From Sceloporus undulatus (lineage: Eukaryota > Chordata > Lepidosauria > Squamata > Phrynosomatidae): DNA of 64,000 bases. The position numbers and the translations under genes were made by a program. The notes below the pieces were generated by a model, which was not told the origin of the DNA, searched no databases, and saw only the letters and a program-made list of their open reading frames with translations. Within the stretch, counting starts at the first letter, position 1; the number at the start of each line of letters is the position of its first letter. The stretch covers positions 166,142,946 to 166,206,945 of the forward strand of contig NC_056524.1 of NCBI RefSeq assembly GCF_019175285.1. The letters are read 5' to 3'. Shown here piece by piece: positions 10,175 to 21,829 of this stretch.

Positions 10175-10900
10175 GTGAGAATACACTTCTTAAATTATAA
10201 TGATGCCACTTCTAGGAGTGAGTCATTGTCACTTCAGCCATAAACTCAGTCAGGAGTCATGCCATTAGTCTTACATTTTGAAAAGACAAGACCTCAATAT
10301 AGTGAAGAGAAGGAAAGCTGCACACACAGAACTGTTATGTGAACATGAGGGTGCCCATTTCATGTCTCTAGTCCTCATTGGTTAGCAATCTAGTTTAGAA
10401 ATACCTGGGAATTGTTTTAAGGAAGAGATAGGGCAAATGTTTTCCTAGCCTCAGAATTGGCTATATATTGGCTGTATATTTTAATTTTGTCTTAAAAGTC
10501 TCAGAATTTTTTGTGTGATGTTTGTCTTGCTTTATCCATGAATTGTTTGAACACGTTTGCTCTGGTAAAGGCAGTCTGAAGTTTACCTTCCCTCTAATCC
10601 TCCTGGTAGTTAAGTCAGGAAAGGAGAATAACTATCCAATAAAACTCTTCCATTCTTGTCCAGTGGAGGATCCTGGTTTCATACTAATGCATGTCATATC
10701 AGAGAATTTTGCACAAGGAGATAAACTGCTCCTCTTTATCTGAGTAGCTTCCATTTGCAAGTCTGTTTCTTCCCCACCGCGCCCCCCTCCTCCATTGACC
10801 AAGTAATTATTTCTAGGTGAACATAAAACTTGAAAACTAACAGCCCAGATGTAAAGTGTTTGGGGCCAAAAACCTGGTGAGATGTGATTATGCTTGCTTT

Positions 10901-11124
10901 GGGTGCATCCACACTGCAGAAACAATCCAGGTTGATACCACTTTAATTGCCATGGCTCAGTACTATGGAATTTTGGGATTTGTAGTTTGTTGCAGCACCA
11001 GAGCTCTCTGACTGAGAAAGCTAAATGTCTCACAAAACTACAATTCCCAGAATTCCAGAGCATTGAGCCAGAGCAGCTAAAAGTGGTGTCAAACTGGATT
11101 ATCTCTGCAGTGCGGATGCAGCCT
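10901..11124. mobile_element. MITE with long inverted termini (family B)
   Basis: Left GGGTGCATCCACACTGCAGA and right complement GGCTGCATCCGCACTGCAGA, then AATCCAG, CCACTTTAA and GGCTCA on both arms. Central phrase ACTACAATTCCCAGAATTCC. A diverged sibling lies at 51563-51790. Confidence 0.75.
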
Positions 11125-12043
11125 TAGTAACATAAACAGGAGTAGTCACACTAGAATCTACTCACTAACATGCTGGCCTGTAGAAGTGATTTGTATTGCA
11201 CAAATCATATGGTTCGTTTGAGTTTTCTTTGGCTAAAGTTGGAATTGCTTCTGTGAAAAGAATGCTTGAAAGCATAATAAATGACAGTCCCATGCTTCTT
11301 ATATAGTTGAAAAGCCGAAGTGCTGTCAAACATCTTATGAAACGAAGACTGCCACTAGAAAATTTTTTATTATGGTACCAGTTTTTAGAGATGTCAGGAG
11401 ATGAGCATTTTACCCTATAGCGCTTGAGAAATTGGGAACAAATCTAGTAACATTGCAAAGCTGCCGTGGCAGTGATCACAGCTCAAATGTAGGTATCTTC
11501 CAAGAGGAACACAAGGAATCATCACTGGCAGAGGACATTGCCTGTGGCATTATTTTGCAGAAACTGGGTAATAGTTACACTGTGCTCTATTAGATGCTAC
11601 TGATCCTTGAAGAATTACACCACTGCTTTTTCAGAACAGAATCTTGAAAATACTATGGCTCTCAGTTAAATTTAAACAAGCAAAATTAAAAAAAAAAAAG
11701 GTCCCACAGCAAATTGTAAGTTCTCGGGTTAAAGTGGAAAGGACAAAAGGTGTGTAGTGAATTGTTCATGTTTCTAAATAAATAATGTTACTAGGTTTAT
11801 AAAGAGTGGTCAAAATATGGCCCATAACTGCTTGTAGTCTCCCATGCACACAGGACTATGGGGAAATTTTTACAAACTCTTAGCCTTCAAATAAGTTGAT
11901 TGTGGGAGGGCTAGATGTGACCTCTGGTCAGTTTCTGTTTGGAATAAAGGATTCTTTTGCATCTAACCCAGGTTTGGGATGCCCTCAAATGGAATATCCA
12001 GAGGGTCCCGGAGTAATTGCCCACCCATAGTATATAATAATTC
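11125..12043. other. NRBF2 intron 3 stretch, nothing recognised
   Basis: Unique-looking intron sequence with a short A-run near 11690. No feature is supported. Confidence 0.4.
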
Positions 12044-12265
12044 ATTGAATGTGCCTTCAAATTGCTTAGCTGACCTATGGAGACCCTATGAATTTCGTAA
12101 GGTTTTCTTAGTCAAGAAATACTCTGAGGTGTTTTTGCTAGTTCCTTCCTCTGAAATACAGCCCAGCACCTAGTATTTGGTGATGGTCCCCCATCTAAGT
12201 ACTAACCATTGTCGATGCTGCTTAGCTTTCAAAATCAGACAGGGTCTGGTGTCATTAGACCCTAA
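12044..12265 (-). repeat. 5S-rRNA-derived SINE (minus)
   Basis: Minus strand reads GCTTAG then GGTTAGTACTTAGATGGGGG, a diverged 5S rRNA 3' half. The tail on the left contains the TTGCTTAGCTGACC and ATGGAGACCCTATGAA tail words. Same family as 2060-2266. Confidence 0.65.
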
Positions 12266-12643
12266 TAATTCAGTACAATTTTTTCAACATTTTCATTTGT
12301 AATACACAAAATATTTAATCAGCGATGCATTTTCTAGTTCTAATTATAAATGCAAATTAGTTAATGGCCAAACATTTTCTAAAAAAATAATTATTATTCA
12401 TTCCAATTTTTAAAAAGTGTTTCACAGTTTAAAAATTGTAATTAGAAATGTAAAATTCATAGTTGATTTTAAAATATTTTTGGAATTACCAGAGAAAATG
12501 TGGAATAAATGCTCTTCTGATTGACCAGTACTGGACAATAGTTGATTGCTTCAATGCCCAGTCCAATTTCATGTTAAATCTAAAGCAAATACAGGAAGAC
12601 TGCAAATACATAAAACCTAGTCTGTGTTCTCATCTTTCCACAG

Positions 12644-13390
12644 GCCCAGTTATCATTGCAGTTGCAAAGGGAAAGCCACCTGAAACAGATACTACTTATC
12701 CAAGAGCGCTGGAAAAGAGCAAAAAGAGAAGAGAGACTGAAAATACAACAGGCTATGGACAAGGATAGTGCTGTACACCCACAAGCTTCTCCTAAAACAT
12801 CAGCTGAGGAATCGGATGACCAAAGTGTAGCCGCTCCTGCTAGTCTCAAGTATAACCCCTCCCTGGAGAAAGATGTGCAGGCAAACCTTGGTGTGTTGGA
12901 TAGGGACCCCGATACGCTACTGTTTTTGCTTCAGAAAAGAAAGGAACCACAGGAAGTATGTGTAAGAAGTAAAACTCCAAAGGACGACAAGACAAAAATG
13001 GAGGAGCAGGCCACCAAAATCGCACTTCTAGAACGGCATGTGGAAGTTCTCTTAGCAGAAAACGAGCGATTAAGGCAGGAGAACAAGCAGCTCAAAGCCG
13101 AGAGAGCTAGGCTCCTCAGATCTCCTCTAGAAAAAGAGCTGGATGTAGATGCTGACTTTGTAGAGAAGTCAGAGCTCTGGGGTCTGCAGCAGCATTCAGA
13201 AACTGCTGCTGCCTCTGCCTCGTCTTGGCAGAAATTTACAAGTGCAGGGAAGGCCAAAGACATTCCCATACCCAGCCTTCCCCCGCTGGACATTCCTTCC
13301 CCTGAGCTTCCTCTCCTGGGGCTCTCAGAGGATATATTGAAGGGACTCATGAATAGCTCAGTGGAGACCACAACATTTGCCCACCTGTAG
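12644..13390 (+). CDS. NRBF2: NRBF2 coding exon 4 (terminal)
   Basis: Codes residues 53-300 and the TAG stop. It opens with [15 protein letters not shown] and [16 protein letters not shown], then a low-conservation Ser/Ala-rich region, [12 protein letters not shown], the coiled coil ([20 protein letters not shown] onward), and [16 protein letters not shown]. It then runs through [16 protein letters not shown] and ends [13 protein letters not shown]. The human protein as recalled ends at MNN, so the last nine or so residues are an extension. Acceptor CTTTCCACAG precedes position 12644. Confidence 0.96.
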   Translation, partial: AQLSLQLQRESHLKQILLIQERWKRAKREERLKIQQAMDKDSAVHPQASPKTSAEESDDQSVAAPASLKYNPSLEKDVQANLGVLDRDPDTLLFLLQKRKEPQEVCVRSKTPKDDKTKMEEQATKIALLERHVEVLLAENERLRQENKQLKAERARLLRSPLEKELDVDADFVEKSELWGLQQHSETAAASASSWQKFTSAGKAKDIPIPSLPPLDIPSPELPLLGLSEDILKGLMNSSVETTTFAHL

Positions 13391-14065
13391 TTCAGCAAAA
13401 TCCAAAAAGGGAAAGCCAGTACAGCTGTGATCCAAGGGCAAAAACATCAACTGTCACCCCTAGAAAGGGAGGAAATCTTGGTGACTTTGTCACTGAAAAA
13501 TATGCATGATATTAGGTTGGAATAGAGCTTACAATTTACCATCGTTGGTAAAAGCTAAGCACTCTTTTCCCCTTCTCAAGCCAAATGACTGGGGCAGGGA
13601 GCGGGGAGCAACAAGTAACACAGAGTATACTGTCTGTAACAAGTCTAATGCCATAAAATAATGCATTGTTGGCATGGCATGGGCCAGAGGGTGACAATTA
13701 TGGCATGAGAAGACATTTTCTATCGTGCATTTGATTGCCTTTTGATTTAATTATGCACAGAATCAGTGAACACATTAGAAGTTACTGCAGGATGGATCTA
13801 TGTGCCACACTTCTGCACTCCTGACTTAACATGTAATGTCAGCCAATCAGGAGAGATGCTAAATTTCCATTTTTCAGGAACCAAATTTAGTTGTTTTTGA
13901 AATATTTTGATTTGTTTACATAATCAGGGTGCTTCATAATGTGTGTTTTCTGTATAAGAAACTACTAGGCATTGTTTTAAGCAAATACACAAGGAAGAAC
14001 AGTCCTTGGTGCATGAATGGAAATAATGATAGTTGCCAGAAAATAAAATGTTTCAGGTCTGTTTT
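13391..14065 (+). other. NRBF2: NRBF2 3' UTR with polyadenylation signal
   Basis: Non-coding sequence after the stop. AATAAA occurs at 14042-14047, a plausible cleavage signal; the end is approximate. An earlier cluster at 13655 (ATAAAATAATG) is a weaker candidate. Confidence 0.55.
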
Positions 14066-15233
14066 GAATCTTTTAATTCTTCATTTAAATATGTTTCCTA
14101 ATATTTAATCAGATCACTACCTGAAAGGTGAGGAAGGGATGGGATGAGCAGAAGGGATATCAGAGCAATGAAGAAGGGGGCAAGGGGAGGTGGGGTGTGG
14201 GACAAACGCAGCTTTTCCTCTTCCTGTTTGTAGCCAGGAAGAGGAAGCTGGTGGAGGCCTTTGGTAAACGTTCTTAGCTCTGCTATATAGGCATTAAATA
14301 GTGCAACCATTAAGTAGTGAGGCTGAGGTCTGTTATATATTGACTGGTCCCTGTTGGTAGCATATGAAGTATAACAGAAAGTTATGCCTGCATATATACT
14401 TTTTTTGGACCTTGTAGAAGGAAATAACAAGTACCCCCACCTCAGTGTACATCCATAGCCAGGCTGCTGCTGGAATGGGCCCAGACTCATTACAGCTGCA
14501 CTTGAGCACCAAAAGAGGCAAAAGCAGCTTGATGTTGGGAGTAGAAGCCAAATTTTGCCTCCATGCTTAAGAGCAATTGCACTGGGTTTGGGCAAACCCT
14601 TGTAGCCAGGAAGAGGAAGCTACGGCTGGCAGTCCCCTCAGATATTGTGCATGACAGGGAACACTCTTGGCCCTCTATTTTAAGTATCCTGAGAGTTTTC
14701 ACCTGCATGTTGCAGGATGTCAGCCATTTCCCACAGTACTTTTTCCTTTCCGCTGTCTGTGGGTCTGTGTGGCATAGCAGCCATTTTGTGAATGGACACT
14801 GCTGACAGCAACCATTTTGTAACAGGACCCACACAACTTTCAAAATTTCAAACATGGACATAAGGTTAGGGGTCCAGGAAGGCATCACTGCTGCACTTAA
14901 TATGGTGAGACCCATGTGTTAAATAATTTGGACCAAGCAAACTGAAGAAAAATTGGCATCTGCCTTCGTCTAAGACAATGCAGAAAAGACACAAACCAGA
15001 GCTCTTTCCACTCTTTTTCTTATTGTGTACCAACTGTTTTCTGATCTCATGAGCTGCAGTAACTAAGATGCAGTTCAGATAATTTGTTTGCTGGAACAGT
15101 AAGTTTGTAGTCGTCACTGTCACTTCACAACTAAAGCAATATAGCAGTGTAAAAGTCTAAATATACTGCAGCTAAATGTACACGGATTTCCCCTCTCCCC
15201 TTTTGAGATGTGGGAGAATAATTATAGTCTATC
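14066..15233. other. Intergenic, no gene recognised
   Basis: Contains a 22-base direct repeat (14228-14249 and 14600-14621) and a CATTTTGTGAATGG/CATTTTGTAACAGG repeated phrase (14790-14826). The ORFs 14098-14595 and 14490-14915 (minus) show no known domains and are probably chance. Confidence 0.4.
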
Positions 15234-15446
15234 TCAGAGAGGTTTGAGCATTGGACTACAACTCTGGTGACCAGGGTTTGAATCCCAGGTTGGGCATGGA
15301 AAACAACTGGGGGATCCTGGGCAAGCAACACTCTCAATCTCAGGATGGCAATAGCAAACCTCTGAAGAAATTTGCCAAGAAAACCCTATGATAGATTCAC
15401 TATAGGGTCATCATAAGACAAAAATGACTTGGAGCCACACAACAAC
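15234..15446 (+). repeat. Sauria-type tRNA SINE
   Basis: tRNA-like head with B-box-like GGGTTTGAATCCCAGG, middle CTGGGCAAGCAACACTCTCA, conserved TTTGCCAAGAAAACCCTATG and a tail GTCATCATAAGACAAAAATG ending in ACAACAACTA. Nearly full-length in layout. Confidence 0.75.
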
Positions 15447-16390
15447 TATGAATACATGACTTGTCAGCTTGAGAGGTGGTGTATGCATCCTTCTTTCACC
15501 TCATAAGTAGTAGCTTTCCCCGGTTAACTTCTAAACTGAAGCTGTTCCACCAATGGCACTGTTTACATGTGTCTTCTATAGTATTACGATCTTCACTGCA
15601 CACACTAAATAACGTAGTTGCTGTGATGTATCGGGCTAAATGTACACTGATGACAGCCACCAGGCTACATCAAGGGAAATTAACAGTAGATCATAATGGA
15701 AAAAATAATCTTTATCCCAGGTCATTAGTAGACCTTGAAAAGCCATGCTGCAGCAGGGTCAAGATCTGCTGAGTACAACTGTTCTGTCTTTGAAGGTAGA
15801 CACCAGTAAAATTTCTCAAGCTGTTCTAGAAAAGGCTCACACAGAGAGTGAGTTTGTGGTAAGCAGAGGCAAGTGCCTCCTCATTTGCTCTAATAGGTAC
15901 TGATTACATGAGCTTCCTGACCCAGTCATTTAACCAGTAGTAATTCATTGTGTGGAGAGGCAGATTGAATAGCACCTTTAGCAGAAGCAAAGTCAGTGGA
16001 TATCTCAAGTTACACTGTTCTGTGAAGAGATCTTTTCACCCAGTTCAGTTTAAAGTCTAACCCTGCTGCTACTTAAGCAGCAAACACTACACCCTATGCA
16101 AGTGAATTCTGTGGCTAGGTAAACATTATTTCTTTTCTTTGGGTCAGGTTCCAGAAAACCTTGATTTTTGAAAAGCCAGAGTCAGTCATGGAGGCAACTT
16201 AAACTGTTTCTTTTAGCATGGGGTCCCATGTTCATTTTCTCAGAAGAAAGTACAGTACTTTCTGCAGCCTTGTGTTAACAAAATGCAAAGGGGATAACTT
16301 ATAATAGTGGTGCTATGCCTTTGAAATAGTCTTCTCCACTTAGCAGCTGCTTAGCTGCTTTGGGTATGTAGGCAGAAATATGGAAACTTT
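15447..16390. other. Intergenic, nothing recognised
   Basis: No ORF, RNA gene or repeat boundary supported. Confidence 0.4.
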
Positions 16391-16674
16391 GGCTCGGAAC
16401 AGACAGGGCAAAAGATCCGCCATTGGGCTGTGGTGAGAGATGTGACATTTAGACAATGCATGCCACCAAACTATGTGGAAGCCATGCTGGGGCTGCCTAA
16501 GGCGGCCCAAACCCTGCCGCAAAAGGAGTGGCAAAACCCCGCTCCTTTTGCTGGCTTGATTGAAAATGGTGGCAGTGGCCCAGATCGGGACCAGGTGCAT
16601 AGTCTTCGTGGGCTCAGCACAAATGGTGCCGGAGTGGCTGCAGCCCACTTTATTGGATCCGTCTGTTTGAGGCC
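16391..16674. mobile_element. MITE, GGCTCGGAACAGAC-type ends
   Basis: Left GGCTCGGAACAGACAGGGC and right complement GGCCTCAAACAGACGGATCC are inverted. The GC-rich body (GCAAAAGGAGTGG and its partial complement CCGCTCCTTTTGC, 16520-16550) folds internally. The ends resemble family A at 3140-3370. Confidence 0.6.
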
Positions 16675-17430
16675 TTAGTGTCTGGGGAAAGTGACATTGG
16701 CTCTTACCTGTGATATGTCCATATCCATTCAACCAAAACTTCATTTATATAGTACTTGATGAGCATCTGAAGCTGAAAAAGAGTAGCAATAAAAGTAAAC
16801 TGAAATATGTGCCCATGGAAGAGGCAGGATGAATATTGTACCGCTCTTGTGTATTCTTAGGCAAAGAGTGCCATCTGCTGGATGGTGCCTTTCACTGGTT
16901 TCTGCAACAGTGATTTGGAGAATGGAACTTACAAATGGTAAGTTTTAAGATATCACAGGCCATTAACACTATGTTTGTTGGTTACCAAAAATATCCTATA
17001 TTAGTACCTTGTTGTAATATTAAGTATCTAAGGCCAGAATCCTATGGGTTTACTATTGTAGTCCACCAGTCGGTTAACTAGCAGCTATATTTTCTCTCTG
17101 CTTGTACAGGGAGATGGCTTCTGGCTTTGGGCTGCATATTCCTGAATGCCTGGCTCTGGGGAGTGGTTTTTGCAGCTGAAGGCTTAAGGCAGAGGAGTCT
17201 CAGTGCTGAAGGCTCCCATGGGGTACGTGGTTTCCAAGCTACTCTAGGAAGAGTGCCTTTATCTTTAAAGACCCTCCCTCCTTGAAAGTGAGACATTTGG
17301 AAAGAGGCCACTTGGCCGTGGCACCTCCTTCTAGGCTCATTTCCCCCTCATCACTGCTGTAATGTGGCATTTCTCTCCAGGGAGCTGTTAACCTCAAACC
17401 CAACAGAATCCTGGTTGAGCTCTGCAATGT
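16675..17430. other. Intergenic, nothing recognised
   Basis: ORFs at 17078-17311 and 17239-17427 (minus) have no recognisable domain. Confidence 0.4.
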
Positions 17431-17434
17431 GTGT

Positions 17435-17645
17435 TTTCATGTGCCTTCAAATCGTTTAACTTATACCAACCCCATACATTTCATAGGGTTTTCTTAGGCA
17501 AGGACTAATCAGAGGTAATTTTGCCTGTTCTTGCCTCCTTAATGTGGCCTACAGCACCTGATATTCATTGGTCTGTTATCCATGTACCAACCAGAGCTAA
17601 CCCTGCTTAGTTTCCAAGAGCAGATGGGATGTGGTGCCTTTACTT
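17435..17645 (-). repeat. 5S-rRNA-derived SINE (minus)
   Basis: Minus strand reads AAGCAGGGTTAGCTCTGGTT then GGTACATGGATAACAGACC, a diverged 5S 3' half. The plus strand has the tail words ATAGGGTTTTCTTAGGCAAG and GTGCCTTCAAATCG. Same family as the copies at 2060, 12044 and 41148. Confidence 0.65.
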
Positions 17646-18434
17646 TTATGTAACTGGAAACGTGAGTGGCTGAGCGCCTATAAATTTGGAAACCTAATCT
17701 CAGCCATTATTGTCAGAGGTTATTTTTGATGCACAGAAATATACAATTTGTGAATCAGAAGAATGAGAAAAGAACCTATGAGATTTAAGGTCTCACTGAA
17801 ATGTCACTTTGAAATGTCACATAGACAGGTCATAAAGAATTCCACCAAATAGCAGTGATAGTAGTAGTAGTGGCTGGAGATACTTCAGGTATGTGTTAGG
17901 TGGGGTGGGAGAGAGAAGAGAAAAAAGAAAATGGGTCTGGAGGAGGACCCAAATAGCTTACAGCATCATATTAGATTTGGGGTAATTAATGCCATGAATG
18001 GAATTAATTCACCTCCCTAAACTGCTGGCCACATCCATCACCTATATACTAAAGAGTGCTCAAATTAAGTTAGCAATAATCCTGACCCCATTAGCATTAT
18101 ATATGACAGCAGGGGAAAAATATTCATCCTCTGCAAGCCTTAAGAAAGTATGAAAGCAAGTAGTTACAGTTATTAATGTTGCAACTAATCACATCCATGC
18201 TCCGTTACAGCATTTATCCAAACCATCTATCCACATTGGCTTTTCTGACAGAATCCCTACTTTGAAGACCTTTTACAGAGTACAGTAGTTTACATAAAGA
18301 GATCAGGCTGAGCTTGTTGGCCTTCATCCTGTGAACCCAGGGTGCCTCCTATAACCCAGCTAACACTAGATCTGCAAATAACAATGAAAGCCTGGGTGTG
18401 TTCTTAGATGGGAGCTCATCTGCTAGCACTGAAA
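17646..18434. other. Intergenic, nothing recognised
   Basis: No supported feature. Confidence 0.4.
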
Positions 18435-18600
18435 AACCTTTGAAATCATCATCATCATCCCGCCTTTCTCCCAATGCAGGCATTCAAGGTGGTGAAGATG
18501 CAGGATAGCCCTTATAGCCTTTCCCAACTAGGCAGTCTCCAGAACAGTTTTGGGAAAAGAGTGGGCTACAAATAAATAAATAAATAAATAAATAACTATA
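18435..18600. repeat. Two LINE-like 3' ends and an (AAAT)n tract
   Basis: 18435-18490 reads on the minus strand as a LINE 3' end (GGGAGAAAGGCGGG then ATGATGATG). 18536-18595 reads on the plus strand as another (AAGAGTGGGCTACAAATAAA) with an (AAAT)n tail. The two are in opposite orientation. Confidence 0.5.
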
Positions 18601-20040
18601 ATATCTATCACCCTAATTAAAAGATTATACTGTATCTTCTGAGGACACCAGCTTGGGAAAGGATGTGCTAACGAACCCCATGGAACACAATCCAAAACAA
18701 TATAAAACCAAAAAGACGTCAGTTCAAAAATCATAAATGAAATCCTGAGGTCCATGGCTATGCTGGATAGGGGTTTCTGGTCCCCAGTACCAACTTTCCC
18801 AAGTTCAAATGCATTATTTGTCTTTTGTTTCCCAACAGATTAAAACATACATAACACAACGTTAGAAGTCACAACTGTGTTATTCATTGATCAAGCATAT
18901 GAAACACCCCTACCCCCACCAAGACATCCAGGATAGTTAATAAAATGCCAAACACATGACAAAATGTATGCAGCAATCTACTGACAAGGTTGACAAAAGT
19001 CATCACAGCTGTCTTTAATATCTATAGACAAGCATTACCTCTAAGGGCTAAAAGGACAAAACCCTACCATTCCCAATGGAAACCAGCTGAAAACTTCATT
19101 TCAAATATTTTTGTGCCTGATTTAGGGAATACTCCCGGGTGTTACATCCAGATTTTAGACCTGCAATAAATATGAACATCCAAGGGAACATTTCTGTCAG
19201 CAACTATGTTGCCTTGTAGTTCCACATCAATAAGGGGGATATAATTTTAATATCAGCAACTACTAAGTTCAAACATGGAATTAGTCATTAATTTTTGTTC
19301 AAAGTGTTTTCTTTGCCACTCCATGACAATTTCTTAGGTGGAATACAGAGGCAGCTTTCAATATTACAGCAAACACATATTTTGCCAAAACATGAGTCAA
19401 GCTATCCAAACTAAGAAGAAACAAAATCCACGGTACTTGAACTTCCTTGGGAAACAAGTAAAGGCACATTCATATGGATTTAATGTCATACAACAAAATC
19501 TTTATGGCAATTTAATATAGAAACAGTCTTCAAGCGTGTTGTTTTCAACAGGTAGGAGATAAAAGTAGCATTTGGAGAGACAAATTGGACTGAAGCCAAC
19601 CTTAGGAAGAATCCTGTTGCCTCACTATGCTGAGGTAACTTCATAAGTTTGGGAGGGAAGTAGGGGGGAAAGGTTTTGGACCCAATGCACATGAAGGAAG
19701 GGAGACATTGGAGAAATAGTCTATGTGGAGCTGGCAGATTTTGCCTAACTTCCCTCACTGCTGTTGCAAGTTCCATACCAACAGGATCCTGGCTACTACC
19801 GATTGGAGTTTAGTGAGGTCCTCGGATCGGCCCTGCTGGGGTTGGCCATGGCCCTGGCGGAGCATCGAGAGGACCATCGAACTTGACCATCTAGAAGAAG
19901 TAAAAGTTGTAACTGGGCAAGTCACATTCTTTCAGCTTTAGAGGAATGCATTGGCAAGCCTCTCTGAATAATGTTCCCATTCATCCTGTGAAGGAAGCAC
20001 ATAGCCTTGGCTTTTATTTTTGATTCTAGTCCTTTGCTAC
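18601..20040. other. Intergenic, mostly unrecognised
   Basis: A short SINE-middle fragment (CTGGGCAAGTCACATTCTTT) lies at about 19912-19970. Otherwise no gene or repeat is supported. Confidence 0.4.
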
Positions 20041-20370
20041 TCAGATTCAGGTTGTAGTCAGGTCATGCTGATTTTTTCTTTACAATATTGCTAAAATGAG
20101 ACCTTTTCTTTTGGCTTCTTCTGCTAAGACCTTAGTTCATGCCCTAGCTATCTCCTGCCTTGACTACTGCAATCTTCTTTTCACGGGGCTCCCATTGTCC
20201 CACCTTAGTCCTCTGATCTCTATTCAACATTCTGCTGCTAAGATTATCTTTTTAGATTGTTGCTTTGATCATGCCACTTCACTTCACTTCTGGCATCTTT
20301 TCACTGCCTACCCATTCCTTTTAGGATTCGGTACTAGCGTTTTCTCTTAATGTTTAAAGCTTTACACATA
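20041..20370 (+). repeat. L2-type LINE reverse-transcriptase fragment
   Basis: The plus frame at 20096-20350 reads SCLDYCNLLFTGLP, then IQHSAAKII and HATSLHFWHLFTAYPF, matching the L2/CR1 pattern LDYCNSLLxGLP, VQNxAARL, LHWLPV. Short and old. Confidence 0.75.
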
Positions 20371-20576
20371 ATATCCGTGTTAATTCAGTTGAAATGAAGA
20401 AACAAACATGTATAGCACCTTTAGAACAAAGACATTTATTGGCGCATGTGCTTTTGTTCACATATAGATCATTTCCTTTGATGCACAGATGCTGTCTTGA
20501 TGCTTCAGAAAGGGGTATTGTACAATACATGTGACTGGGAGTGAAATCTAGACAGAAGTAGAAATGGATTTAAATA

Positions 20577-20710
20577 CAGAGGCCTAAATCCAATTTCCTA
20601 GCCTCAACCAGAGTTAGATACATTGACTTGATAGATAATTCCTGACATCGCATCCAGCAATTAATTCAATGGATTTACTCTAGTTGGGACTAGCAATCAG
20701 AAATAGGCCA
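20577..20710. repeat. Diverged palindromic interspersed repeat
   Basis: GGCCTAAATCCAATTTCCTA at the left and AGCAATCAGAAATAGGCC at the right are roughly complementary, around a centre with AATTCAATGGATTTACTC. Resembles the ancient amniote repeat seen at 44733. Confidence 0.4.
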
Positions 20711-21574
20711 GACAATTTAGCAGGGTCAATTACTTTAACATGCACATCCAGGCACAAGGCTGTATTATAAAGATCTGTTGGCTGATACCTGAGCTTTCTA
20801 CTATGCCTATGGGCTCAACATGCCTGCCACCCTAACTATTTTTCCCTAGCTAAAGAAAGACCAAAAGAACTCACTGGTCACACCTTGTGCTATTTACAAC
20901 CAACAGAAGCCTTCTAGTGTTGTTCATTCCTGCATACAGAATGTGTGGTGCACAGTCCTCCAGGTTTGCAAGACCACTAGCAAATAATTCTTACTAATGG
21001 CTATGAAATGCATCCTATTTCTTGCCAGAAAGTCCTTCTTCATGAAAGCATAGTGCATTGTTTAAAAAGCCCAATCTTTCCTGATAGTATCTGCAAAGCC
21101 GGGTATTCACTTTGAGTGTCCTTCTTTCTCTTTCTTTTGAGCTTGTAAAGTCTTGTCATGCCGTTATACCATGGATCTTCACCCTGGAACACAATGATCC
21201 CAAGACATCTTATCATGCCAACACACCAGTACTTGCATTCCTCTTAGTAGGAATTATCTGCATCATCACACATTTCTTCTCTTCTGTGAAATGATGGCAA
21301 TCCTTCCATCCATAGAACCCTCCAAGACCATCTTTGTGTTCTTTGAGGATTGAGAATACATCCCTGTTCCTGTACTTTGTAATTAGTCATGAATAGAAGG
21401 AGCTTGGGATCCATTGTGTAGCTTTGTAGCATGTTATCACAACATAATTTCTAATAGTTCTATTCCTGTGTCACATTCTTTCAAGCATATATCTTCTGTG
21501 TTTGGGAACTGTCTTCTCTAGAAGCATTCACTGCATGTGATCCTTTCAGGAATCTGCTCTGCTCTGTCCAAATA
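20711..21574. other. Intergenic, unassigned
   Basis: Moderately GC-balanced stretch with short minus-strand frames. No recognised gene or repeat. Confidence 0.35.
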
Positions 21575-21829
21575 CAGTGGTACCTCGGGATACGAATTAC
21601 CCAGGTTACGAATTTTTCGGGATACGAATAAATCCCATAGGGATTTATTGTTTCGGGTTACGAAGGTTTTTTCGGGTTACGAAAAAACCCTGGCGCTGTT
21701 TAAATGGAGCCGCGGCGGAGCCGCGGCTTTTTTTCCCATTAGCGCCTATGGCAATTCGGGTTACGAAGGTTTTTCGGGTTACGAAATTAGCCGCGGAACG
21801 AATTAATTTCGTAACCCGAGGCACCACTG
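21575..21829. mobile_element. Tigger-like MITE, TTACGAA family, copy 1
   Basis: 255 bases, flanked by TA on both sides (21573-21574, 21830-21831). Ends CAGTGGTACCTCGGGATACG and the complement of its right end CAGTGGTGCCTCGGGTTACG. The inside repeats GGGTTACGAA several times and ends on an inverted copy. TA duplication and CAGTGGTACCTC ends fit the pogo/Tigger branch of Tc1-mariner. Confidence 0.8.

Larger units (their letters stand above)
1546..14065 (+). other. NRBF2: NRBF2 gene (autophagy PI3K complex subunit)
   Basis: Four coding exons sum to 903 bases, or 300 codons plus stop, with consistent phase at all junctions (GT-AG throughout). The protein matches vertebrate NRBF2: N-terminal MIT-like region (about residues 4-85), variable middle, coiled coil (about 172-210), conserved [10 protein letters not shown] stretch and SEDILKG near the C-terminus. 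In the family NRBF2 binds ATG14 through its MIT region, dimerises by its coiled coil and supports the VPS34-Beclin1 autophagy complex in the cytoplasm; it was first described as a nuclear-receptor cofactor. The human protein is 287 residues. The extra length here is partly a longer C-terminal tail. The gene is convergent with JMJD1C, as in other amniotes. Confidence 0.95.

Noticed and set aside
14098-14915. Minus-strand ORFs of 141 and 165 residues
   Set aside because: Low-complexity, no domain, and in a repeat-like context after the NRBF2 3' UTR.
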